7,802 nucleotides of DNA from Comamonadaceae bacterium (GTDB lineage Bacteria; Pseudomonadota; Gammaproteobacteria; Burkholderiales; Burkholderiaceae_C). The translations under genes were made by a program, and so were the position numbers. This document shows positions 1 to 5,601 of the stretch, one piece after another. Numbering within the stretch: position 1 is the first letter of the stretch; each line of letters opens with the position of its first letter. The DNA lies in assembly GCA_947469815.1 (NCBI GenBank), contig CANIRI010000100.1, forward strand, positions 1 through 7,802. The letters run 5' to 3'. A model generated the notes under the pieces. It had not been told where the DNA came from, did not search any database, and was given only the letters and a program-made list of their open reading frames with translations.

Positions 1-1183
1 GAAAGCGGATCATGTTGATCGGCATAAAGGTGTAGCCCAACAGGCCCGCCAGAATCGAGAAGGTGATCACCTGGTTGAGCATGATCTGACCCTGGATCTG
101 GGTGTAGCCGGTCAAGCCGAAAGCGCAGGCAATCGGCACCAAGAACACGATGGCCCGGTACGGCGTGTGGTAGGTCGGGTGCACGGCACCGAACCAGGCG
201 GGCAAGTAGCGGTCGCGACCCATGGAAAACCAGGCGCGGGAGGCGTCGTTGATGCAGCCGTTGGCCGATGCCAATGCAGCAAAGGCCGAGCCCACCCACA
301 TCAGCACCTGCAGGTTCCAGCTTCCGGTGAGCTTGCCTGCGTCGTACATCGGCGTGGCGGCGATTCCGAGGTATTCCCAGGGGATGAGTCCGGTACAGAC
401 ATACCAGGTGATCACAGCGGCGATCACCAGGGTCAGCATGCCGGTCATGGTGCCCAGCGGGATGGCGCGCCCGGGTGAACGCACTTCTTCTGCCGACTGG
501 CAGGTGCCCTCAATGCCTAGGTAATACCACATGCCGAACTGCAAACTGGCCAGCACACCCAGCCAGCCATAGGGCAGACTGTTGTTGGAGAAGAAGGCCT
601 GGTGTTGCAGCAGATGCGTGCCCGACCAAGGGCCTACGTTCAAGAGCAGCAGCAATATGGCCAAAAATGCAAAGGCCGTGATCACGATATTGACCGACAG
701 CGTCATGAAAACGCCCCGGTAATTCAGCAGCGCCAGCACCATGATGGACAGGGTCACAAAGGGACGCGCCAGCTTGTCCGCTTCTTCCGGTGATGCCGCG
801 CCAAAGTCGGCGGCCATGGACTTCATCAGGTCGCCGACCACAATTGCGTCGGCTGCCTCAAGCATGGTGTAAGCCAGAACCAGGTACAGGCCGACATTGA
901 AGGCCATCAGCGGGCCCACAATGTGTTTGGCTTGCGTGTATTGGCCACCGGCGGCGGCCACAGTAGAAGTGACCTCCGAGTCGATCATCGCCACGCAGGT
1001 GTAGAGCAGGCCGCTGACAAAGCAGGCGACCAAGGCGGCCCAGGGGCCTCCGTTGTCAATGGTGAAGTTCCAACCCATGAACTCACCCACCAACACAATT
1101 CCCACGCCCAGGGCCCACACGTGTGCGGGACCCAGTACGCGGCGCAGTCCGATGTGGTCGGTACCAGTAGCAGCAGTTGACAT
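1..1183 (-). CDS. APC-superfamily permease, ethanolamine-permease-like (3' end cut by window)
   Basis: Inner-membrane secondary transporter of the amino acid-polyamine-organocation superfamily; 394 codons are visible and the C-terminus lies beyond the left edge. The start is the ATG at 1183, preceded by AAGGAA seven nt upstream. Residues 23-40 carry WALGVGIVLVGEFMGWNF, which resembles the first-helix GW-N signature of the ethanolamine permease (Eat) group rather than the GxIIGSGIF of ordinary amino acid permeases. An acidic AEEVRSPGRAIPLG stretch follows the middle helices, the EE-x-x-P-x-R-x-IP loop typical of APC carriers. Many hydrophobic segments are evident. It is the last visible gene of a tight cluster with three small membrane proteins. 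The family call is firm; the substrate (ethanolamine, an amino acid, or a carboxylate linked to the nearby frc operon) is not determinable here. Confidence 0.88.
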   Translation of the reverse strand, partial: MSTAATGTDHIGLRRVLGPAHVWALGVGIVLVGEFMGWNFTIDNGGPWAALVACFVSGLLYTCVAMIDSEVTSTVAAAGGQYTQAKHIVGPLMAFNVGLYLVLAYTMLEAADAIVVGDLMKSMAADFGAASPEEADKLARPFVTLSIMVLALLNYRGVFMTLSVNIVITAFAFLAILLLLLNVGPWSGTHLLQHQAFFSNNSLPYGWLGVLASLQFGMWYYLGIEGTCQSAEEVRSPGRAIPLGTMTGMLTLVIAAVITWYVCTGLIPWEYLGIAATPMYDAGKLTGSWNLQVLMWVGSAFAALASANGCINDASRAWFSMGRDRYLPAWFGAVHPTYHTPYRAIVFLVPIACAFGLTGYTQIQGQIMLNQVITFSILAGLLGYTFMPINMIRF

Positions 1184-1225
1184 GTTTGTATTCCTTAGAT
1201 GGAAAAATCGGGCGCTACGCGGCGC

Positions 1226-1366
1226 TCACTCTTGGCCTTCGCGGGAACTGGTGAGGAACTCCTCGGGGTATTCCTTGCCCACTTTGAGCAGGTCGACCAA
1301 CATCCAGATCGCAATCAGTGCAGAAATCAACCAGGCCGCATTGGCCAGCATGTCCCAGGTGCTCAT
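1226..1366 (-). CDS. 46-residue single-helix membrane protein, unassigned
   Basis: A short gene easily lost by length cut-offs. The ATG at 1366 overlaps the TGA of the preceding gene by four nt (ATGA), and AAGGAG sits five nt upstream of it, inside the preceding coding sequence; both argue for real, coupled translation. The product starts MSTWDMLANAAWLISALIAI, has one membrane helix at about residues 7-26, then a charged tail with KVGKEYPEEF. The positive-inside tendency of that tail suggests the C-terminus is cytoplasmic. The permease begins 42 nt downstream. I do not recognise a family. The position between a membrane protein and a permease suggests a small accessory subunit or assembly factor for the transporter, which is inference from context. 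Confidence 0.75.
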   Translation of the reverse strand: MSTWDMLANAAWLISALIAIWMLVDLLKVGKEYPEEFLTSSREGQE

Positions 1367-1932
1367 GGTGTCTCCTTCGTGTGGGTAGTGGATGCCGGGC
1401 CAAAGCGCTCATCGATCACTTCGCGCAGCTCTTTGTCAGAGGCACGGACCAGAAACGAGAAATAGCCGATCACGACCAGCGCAGTCAGCAACAGCATGGA
1501 CCAGTCAATCGAATAGGACTTGGCAGCAATGGCGGCTTCCCGTTCAGCCACCTTGGCGGCGTCCCAGCCCAGCGCGGCAAAACGCTCGGATTTGATCTTG
1601 TCCTGGGCACTCGGTTCGGCTGCTTTGGCTGCGGGTGCCTCCGCTGCGACCGCAGCCGCAGGGGCATCGGCGCTGGTGGCTGCAGCGGGAGCGGCAGGGT
1701 CGGCTGGCGCTGTAACAGCTGCGGCTGGCGCTGCAGGGTCAGCGGGTGCGGCTGGCGCCGCAGCAGCTTCGGCTGCCGCAGGCGCGGCCTCGGGTGGTGG
1801 CCCCGCGCTCAGCACGGTCAGGTACAGGCAGCCCAGCAGCGTGGCTGCCACCAGCACGATCACGAACAGGCTGTCAAAAAGCTGGCCTGCAGCACTCTGC
1901 TCGGGCGGCTGGTAGGGTGTTTTTTGGGACAT
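1363..1932 (-). CDS. 189-residue two-helix membrane protein with Ala/Pro-rich linker, unassigned
   Basis: The frame stays open further upstream, but the ATG at 1932 is chosen because it follows the 99-residue gene by 16 nt and has GGAGA about five nt before it; an earlier start would overlap that gene. Layout: polar N-terminus (1-17), membrane helix about 19-43, Ala/Pro-rich low-complexity linker about 45-110 containing two copies of APADPAAPAAA (62-72 and 75-85), a charged helix-prone stretch 111-138 (GWDAAKVAEREAAIAAK), a second membrane helix about 144-162, and an acidic/basic tail (RASDKELREVIDERFG). Two helices would place both termini on one side, probably cytoplasmic, with the linker in the periplasm. 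The stop overlaps the start of the 46-residue gene by four nt. No family recognised; a role as permease partner is inferred from gene order. Confidence 0.8.
   Translation of the reverse strand: MSQKTPYQPPEQSAAGQLFDSLFVIVLVAATLLGCLYLTVLSAGPPPEAAPAAAEAAAAPAAPADPAAPAAAVTAPADPAAPAAATSADAPAAAVAAEAPAAKAAEPSAQDKIKSERFAALGWDAAKVAEREAAIAAKSYSIDWSMLLLTALVVIGYFSFLVRASDKELREVIDERFGPASTTHTKETP
1603..1800 (-). repeat. Ala/Pro low-complexity coding segment with internal 39-nt repeat
   Basis: This part of the 189-residue protein encodes almost only Ala, Pro and a few acidic residues. At 1678-1749 an 11-residue unit, APADPAAPAAA, occurs twice with a 13-codon period; the DNA copies are similar but not identical, so the duplication is not brand new or has drifted. 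Such Ala-Pro segments usually form extended, flexible periplasmic linkers, as in TonB-like or lipoyl-domain linkers. Confidence 0.75.
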
Positions 1933-1948
1933 GGCAATCTCCGTGTGT

Positions 1949-2248
1949 TCAGGAGCCAATGTGGCGGGCGTTGGCATCGAGGTGGGCGATGTCCTGCCCA
2001 TAAATATGGTTCTTGTCTTCCTGGTAATGCCGAACCATGGCGACGATGGAGGCGGTGTTGAACACGCAAATGGCCAGCGCGCTGACGTACACCAAGGTGG
2101 TGAAAGCACCCGGCGGCGCGATATCGGCGATTTGCCTGACCACAAACCAGATGGCGATCCAGGCAGCGGCCAGCAACACGTACGCAAAGATCCTGTCATT
2201 GCTGCACATGGCATCAATGCGGGCTTGCAGTTCGGGGTCTGTTGTCAT
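1949..2248 (-). CDS. 99-residue two-helix membrane protein, unassigned
   Basis: First gene of the permease cluster. The ATG at 2248 has a strong GAGGAG at 2257-2262 with an eight-nt spacer. The product begins with a charged segment (MTTDPELQARIDAMCSNDR), then two membrane helices at about residues 21-41 and 50-70, and ends in a hydrophilic tail with HYQEDKNHIYGQDIAHL. N- and C-termini would lie on the same side, probably cytoplasmic. The layout of a small two-helix protein ahead of a large carrier recalls the small partner proteins (DUF485/DUF4212 type) of some sodium:solute symporters, but I see no clear match to those families and the carrier here is APC-type. A partner role is inferred from operon position only. 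Confidence 0.82.
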   Translation of the reverse strand: MTTDPELQARIDAMCSNDRIFAYVLLAAAWIAIWFVVRQIADIAPPGAFTTLVYVSALAICVFNTASIVAMVRHYQEDKNHIYGQDIAHLDANARHIGS

Positions 2249-2256
2249 GTTTTCAT

Positions 2257-2262
2257 CTCCTC
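2257..2262 (-). promoter_or_regulatory. Strong ribosome binding site of the 99-residue gene
   Basis: On the minus strand this reads GAGGAG, eight nt before the ATG at 2248. It is among the best Shine-Dalgarno matches in the window and supports independent initiation of the permease cluster after the non-coding gap. Confidence 0.75.
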
Positions 2263-2289
2263 AAGAAATAGAGAATTTCCTAAAATGAA

Positions 2290-2305
2290 AACAAAGTATC
2301 TGCCA
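2290..2305 (-). promoter_or_regulatory. Sigma-54-like -24/-12 promoter candidate
   Basis: The minus strand reads TGGCAGATACTTTGTT, against the sigma-54 consensus TGGCAC-N5-TTGCA/T. The -24 TGGCA block is perfect and spacing to the TTG is exact, but the highly conserved C of the -12 GC is T. It would give a start near 2279, leaving a leader of about 30 nt that contains the GAGGAG at 2257-2262, a sensible geometry. A sigma-70 alternative (TTGAAT, 17 nt, CATTTT) overlaps it with a poor -10. The site was found by eye, so a chance match is possible. Confidence 0.3.
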
Positions 2306-2348
2306 TTCAACAAACGCCTGCTATTGGTAGAAACCCATGCCTTTTTTT

Positions 2349-2384
2349 GGTGCGGAATTCGCCGGTTGAGCAGCCAGCCGCACC
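2349..2384. repeat. Inverted repeat GGTGCGG/CCGCACC next to a T7/A7 run
   Basis: Arms at 2349-2355 and 2378-2384 are perfect 7-nt complements, separated by 22 nt that contain a further GC-rich partial pairing (GCCGG at 2361-2365 with CCAGC at 2374-2378 including a G-T pair). A run of seven T lies just before the left arm on the plus strand, so it is on the wrong side for an intrinsic terminator in either direction. It lies about 70-105 nt upstream of the inferred start, where an activator or operator site could sit. Function unknown. Confidence 0.4.
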
Positions 2385-2417
2385 CTATTCAAGTGCAAAA
2401 GGACGGGTTTGTGGGCA

Positions 2418-2440
2418 GCAGCGCACCCCGGCAGCGCTGC
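2418..2440. repeat. GC-rich inverted repeat GCAGCGC/GCGCTGC
   Basis: Seven-nt perfect arms at 2418-2424 and 2434-2440 with a nine-nt loop. The right side (2431-2440) is itself a perfect 10-nt palindrome, GCAGCGCTGC. No T-run follows directly on either strand, so terminator function is doubtful. It lies about 140-160 nt upstream of the candidate start, in the distance range used by enhancer-binding proteins; that role is speculative. Confidence 0.4.
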
Positions 2441-2457
2441 GCGCGGCCACGGTCTGG

Positions 2458-2475
2458 TAAAGCCCGAGAAGGGCT
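2458..2475 (-). terminator. Weak terminator-like hairpin after tctA
   Basis: On the minus strand AGCCC-TTCTC-GGGCT is followed by TTTA, a five-pair GC-rich stem with a five-nt loop and only a short T tract, starting a few nt after the tctA stop. The location suits a partial terminator at the end of the frc-tct operon, but the stem and T-run are too short for a confident call. Confidence 0.3.
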
Positions 2476-2494
2476 AGCGGCTAGCGGCTAGCGG
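2474..2494. repeat. Three perfect tandem copies of the heptamer CTAGCGG over the tctA stop
   Basis: Copies at 2474-2480, 2481-2487 and 2488-2494 are identical. On the minus strand the unit CCGCTAG supplies the last codons of tctA and its TAG stop at 2483-2481. Losing one copy leaves the protein unchanged; losing two would read through to add roughly 30 residues. The unit length is not a multiple of three, so slippage affects frame, but only at the extreme C-terminus. Confidence 0.85.
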
Positions 2495-3986
2495 CTTTGT
2501 CGCTGAACAGTGATTTGACCGAGCCCAGCAGGGGCCAGATCAGCATCACCATGGCCAGGCCGGCGATGCCGCCGACCAGCTTGTTGGACCAGAAGATGGA
2601 CACATCACCCTGTGACAGCAGCATGGATTGGCGGAAACTGGCCTCGGCCATATCGCCCAGCACCAAGGCCAGTACCAGCGGCGCCATGGGGTACTTGAGC
2701 TTTTTGAACAAGTAGCCCACCACCCCGAAGACCATCATCATCACCACGTCGAACATGGAACTGTGCACGGTGTAGGCCCCGATGGCGCAAATCACCACAA
2801 TCACCGGCGCGATGACCGAGAACGGAATGCGCAAAAACGCAGCCCAGTAGGGCACAGTGGTCAAAACCACCAGCAGACCGACGATATTGCCCAGGTACAT
2901 GGAGGCAATCAGACCCCAGACGAACTCTTTGTGTTCCACGAACAGCATGGGACCGGGTTGCAGGCCCCAGATCATCAGGCCGCCCAGCAACACCGCCGCA
3001 GTCGGGGAGCCGGGGATACCCAGCGTCAACATGGGCAGCAGCGCCGAGGTTCCGGCGGCGTGGGCAGCGGTTTCAGGAGCCAGCACGCCTTCGATCTGGC
3101 CCTTGCCAAAGGATTCGGGGTCTTTGGACATGCGCTGGGCGATGCCGTAGCTCATGAACGAAGCGGGCGTTGCGCCGCCGGGCGTGATGCCCATCCAGCA
3201 GCCAATGGCGGTGGAGCGGATAAAAGTCAGCCAGTACCTGGGCAGCGTCTTCCAGGTTTCCCACACCACTTTGGGGTTGAGCTTGGCCGACTTGCCCTTG
3301 AAGGCCAGGCCTTCTTCCATGGTGAGCAGGATCTCACCAATGCCGAACAGACCGATCACTGCGATCAAAAAGTCAAAGCCTTTGAGCAGCACCGGGAAGC
3401 CATAGGTCATGCGCAGTTGGCCGGTTACGGTGTCCATGCCCACGGCGGCCAGCGCAAAGCCCAGCATCATGGCCACGATCACCTTGGTCGGCGGCTCCTT
3501 GCTCATGCCCACAAAACTACAAAAAGTGAGCAACTGAACCGCAAAGTATTCGGCCGGCCCGAAGTTGAGCGCAAATTTGGCCAGCACCGGCGCCAGAAAC
3601 GTGATGAGCGCGACGGCGAAAAATGCGCCGATGAACGACGAGGTGAAAGCCGCTGTCAGCGCCTGGGCGGCTTTGCCCTGTTGCGCCATGGGGTAGCCGT
3701 CAAATGTGGTGGCGACCGACCAGGGCTCGCCTGGAATATTGAACAAAATCGAGGTGATCGCCCCGCCGAAGAGAGCGCCCCAGTAAATACACGACAGCAT
3801 GATGATCGCCGACGTGGGGTTCATCGTGAAGGTCAGCGGCAGCAAAATCGCAATGCCGTTGGCTCCGCCCAAGCCGGGCAATACGCCAATCAACACGCCC
3901 AACGTGATGCCTATCAGCATGTACAGGATATTGGGCAGTGTCATGGCGACGGCAAAGCCGCCAAATAGGTTGTTGACTTCTTCCAT
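2481..3986 (-). CDS. tctA: Tripartite tricarboxylate transporter, large membrane subunit TctA
   Basis: A 501-residue inner-membrane protein that forms the transport channel of a TTT system, using the ion gradient to import a carboxylate delivered by the periplasmic TctC partner. Family hallmarks: PGLGGANGIAILLPLTF near residues 37-53, the GGAITSILFNIPGEPWSVAT block with DGYPMAQQGKA (about 73-106), ITPGGATPASFMSYGIAQR near 270-290, and LTLGIPGSPTAAVLLGG near 322-340. About 10-12 membrane helices are expected and the hydrophobic pattern fits. Length is normal for TctA. Its ATG overlaps the tctB stop by one nt (TAATG), implying translational coupling. The stop lies inside a heptamer tandem repeat. 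The TTT subunit call is firm; the substrate is unknown and oxalate is only a contextual guess. Confidence 0.96.
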   Translation of the reverse strand: MEEVNNLFGGFAVAMTLPNILYMLIGITLGVLIGVLPGLGGANGIAILLPLTFTMNPTSAIIMLSCIYWGALFGGAITSILFNIPGEPWSVATTFDGYPMAQQGKAAQALTAAFTSSFIGAFFAVALITFLAPVLAKFALNFGPAEYFAVQLLTFCSFVGMSKEPPTKVIVAMMLGFALAAVGMDTVTGQLRMTYGFPVLLKGFDFLIAVIGLFGIGEILLTMEEGLAFKGKSAKLNPKVVWETWKTLPRYWLTFIRSTAIGCWMGITPGGATPASFMSYGIAQRMSKDPESFGKGQIEGVLAPETAAHAAGTSALLPMLTLGIPGSPTAAVLLGGLMIWGLQPGPMLFVEHKEFVWGLIASMYLGNIVGLLVVLTTVPYWAAFLRIPFSVIAPVIVVICAIGAYTVHSSMFDVVMMMVFGVVGYLFKKLKYPMAPLVLALVLGDMAEASFRQSMLLSQGDVSIFWSNKLVGGIAGLAMVMLIWPLLGSVKSLFSDKAASR

Positions 3987-4510
3987 TAGAACCCCAGCAT
4001 ATTTTCAATCGGACCCTTGGGCAGGGGAACCAGAAACCATCTTTCAAAGACCAGGAAGAAAGTCAGCGGCACGCCGAGCGAGACGCCCAGGGTCAAAGGC
4101 CAAGCGAAATTGCCGTGGCGGCGCATGAAAAACCCGATGAGCAGCGCGGAGGGCAAATAAATGCCCAGGTACACCATGGCGACCACGTAAATCACCATGG
4201 GTACCAGCATCTGAAACACCGGAACCAATTCTTTGCGGGTGGCAAATACGCCCGTGGCGCTGCCCCATTTCAGCAGCGTGGTCAAGACAATCAGGCCGCT
4301 GGCAGACATCAGAATCACGCCGATGTAAAAAGGGAAATAACCCGCCTGCGGCCCCTCGTCGCCCCAGCCAATACCGACACGCATGCTGTCGGTAATGACC
4401 AGAGTGGCAATACCCATGATGATCAAGCCCACAATCAGTTCGGGGCCGCGCGTCAGGGTAACCGGGGAGTCGTCCCGGTCATCCCCTTCCTGGTGGTTCG
4501 GTGTAGTCAT
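3986..4510 (-). CDS. tctB: Tripartite tricarboxylate transporter, small membrane subunit TctB
   Basis: A 174-residue membrane subunit of the TTT transporter, partner of TctA. A hydrophilic, acidic N-terminus (HQEGDDRDD, residues 6-14) precedes four predicted membrane helices (about 24-42, 60-82, 95-118, 135-160). The loop after helix 1 contains GDEGPQAGYFPFYIG (50-64), the conserved G-P-x-x-G-[FY]-[FY]-P signature of TctB. Length is usual for the family. No good ribosome binding site is visible before the ATG at 4510; the gene lies 39 nt after tctC and ends in a 1-nt overlap with tctA. TctB sequences are weakly conserved, so the assignment rests on this motif plus its position between tctC and tctA. 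Confidence 0.92.
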   Translation of the reverse strand: MTTPNHQEGDDRDDSPVTLTRGPELIVGLIIMGIATLVITDSMRVGIGWGDEGPQAGYFPFYIGVILMSASGLIVLTTLLKWGSATGVFATRKELVPVFQMLVPMVIYVVAMVYLGIYLPSALLIGFFMRRHGNFAWPLTLGVSLGVPLTFFLVFERWFLVPLPKGPIENMLGF

Positions 4511-4549
4511 GGTGTCTTGCGGTGCAAATGGGCTGTCGATCAGGTGCTA

Positions 4550-5554
4550 TCAATTCGCGAGGAAGCCGGCCTCTTTCATGAGGTCGCGGTGCTGCTGCTC
4601 GGCCTTGGTCAACCAGTCCACATACTCTTTGCCTGACAGCGTGGTCTGCTTGAACGCGCCTTCTTCCATGAAGGCTTTCCACTCAGGCAAAGCGCGTACT
4701 TTCTGGAACAGGTCGAGGTAGTACTTCACCTGGTCTTCGGTCGCGCCGGGCGTCATGAAAATGCCGCGCAGCATCAAGTAGTCCACTGGCAGTCCGGCGG
4801 ACTCGCAGGTCGGGATGTCGCTCCAGGCTTGGGTAGCGGTCATCTTGTTTTTGTACGGCAGACGCTCTTTGTCAAACACGCACAAAGGACGCAGCGCACC
4901 CGAGCGCCAGTGGTTATCAGCCTCAATCGGGTTGTTGACCGTGGAGTCAATGTGTTTGCCCACCAGCTGCACGGCCACATCACCACCGCCTTTGAGGGGG
5001 ATGTAAATCAATTTCTTGCCGAGGGTTTTCTCCAGCAGCACGGTGATGATCTGGTCTTCCTGCTTGGAGCCGGTTCCGCCCATTTTGAAGGTCTTATCGG
5101 GTGCAGCTTTGATTGCAGCCAGGTAGTCGGCGGTGGTTTTGTAGGGCGTATCGGCATGCACCCATAAAACAAACTGGTCCAGCGCCAACATGGACACCGG
5201 GGTCAGGTCACGCCAGACAAAGGGAACACCGGTGGCCAGCGGGGTGGTGAACAGGTTGGACAGTGTGATGATGATTTTGTGCGGATTGCCCTTGTCGCTC
5301 TTAACGTCCAGAAACCCTTCAGCGCCCGCGCCACCGGATTTGTTCACCACGATGATGGGCTGCGAGGTGAGCTTGTTTTTGGCTGCAACGCCCTGGATAA
5401 AGCGGGCCATCTGGTCTGCGCCGCCCCCGGTGCCGGCGGGGACGACGAATTCGATGGGCTTGGTGGGCTCCCAGGCGAAAGCGGGTGCGATCGCAGCGGC
5501 GAGTGCCAGTGCCACAGCGCCTTGGGCGGCGCGAACCATAGATGTCAGTTTCAT
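4550..5554 (-). CDS. tctC: Bug-family periplasmic solute-binding protein TctC
   Basis: Periplasmic receptor of the TTT system, 334 residues from the chosen ATG at 5554. That start has AAGGAG five nt upstream and gives a clean signal peptide (MKLTSMVRAAQGAVALALAA through AFA at about 27, cleavage before Trp28); the earlier in-frame ATG at 5587 lacks a binding site and would put a polar extension before the signal. The mature protein opens with KPIEFVVPAGTGGGADQMAR, the Bug pattern in which the first beta strand and the GGGxD loop contact the ligand carboxylate, followed by NKSGGAGAEG and later KMGGTGS and PLKGGGDVAVQLVGKH, all matching family landmarks. It ends EAGFLAN with a double stop (TGATAG). 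Bug proteins bind varied carboxylates and amides; the ligand cannot be read from sequence by eye. Confidence 0.95.
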   Translation of the reverse strand: MKLTSMVRAAQGAVALALAAAIAPAFAWEPTKPIEFVVPAGTGGGADQMARFIQGVAAKNKLTSQPIIVVNKSGGAGAEGFLDVKSDKGNPHKIIITLSNLFTTPLATGVPFVWRDLTPVSMLALDQFVLWVHADTPYKTTADYLAAIKAAPDKTFKMGGTGSKQEDQIITVLLEKTLGKKLIYIPLKGGGDVAVQLVGKHIDSTVNNPIEADNHWRSGALRPLCVFDKERLPYKNKMTATQAWSDIPTCESAGLPVDYLMLRGIFMTPGATEDQVKYYLDLFQKVRALPEWKAFMEEGAFKQTTLSGKEYVDWLTKAEQQHRDLMKEAGFLAN

Positions 5555-5559
5555 GCTGT

Positions 5560-5565
5560 CTCCTT
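5560..5565 (-). promoter_or_regulatory. Ribosome binding site that fixes the tctC start
   Basis: The minus strand reads AAGGAG five nt before the ATG at 5554. No comparable site precedes the upstream in-frame ATG at 5587, so the shorter form is preferred. It lies in the 47-nt gap after the formyltransferase stop. Confidence 0.75.
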
Positions 5566-5601
5566 TTTGGTTAACAAATCCATTCACTTGAGGGTTCGGG
5601 G

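Larger units (their letters stand above)
2249..2480 (-). promoter_or_regulatory. Non-coding leader/regulatory region between tctA and the small-membrane-protein cluster
   Basis: No convincing gene lies in this 232-nt gap; short open frames here lack a ribosome binding site and family resemblance. The half next to the 99-residue gene (about 2249-2345) is AT-rich and holds the promoter candidate. The half next to tctA is GC-rich and holds inverted repeats and a terminator-like hairpin. This is the only long gap in the window, so transcription probably restarts, and perhaps is regulated, here. Confidence 0.6.

Noticed and set aside
1520..1915. 131-codon plus-strand Ala/Gly-rich open frame
   Set aside because: It is the antisense reading of the Ala/Pro linker DNA, whose GC-rich repeats keep every frame open.
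1933..2217. Longer form of the 189-residue protein starting at 2217
   Set aside because: The extension overlaps the 99-residue gene, is rich in Pro, Ser, Arg and Trp as expected of out-of-frame reading, and the internal ATG at 1932 has its own GGAGA site.
2349..2384. Inverted repeat beside the T7 run as a rho-independent terminator
   Set aside because: The T-run precedes the stem on the plus strand and is an A-run after the stem on the minus strand, so it cannot act as a terminator in either direction.
2628..3968. 446-codon plus-strand open frame antisense to tctA
   Set aside because: Its product is rich in His, Gln, Arg and Gly with no family resemblance, and it mirrors the strongly supported tctA frame; it is a GC-driven shadow.
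5555..5587. Upstream start of tctC at 5587
   Set aside because: No ribosome binding site, and it would put 11 polar residues before an otherwise normal signal peptide.
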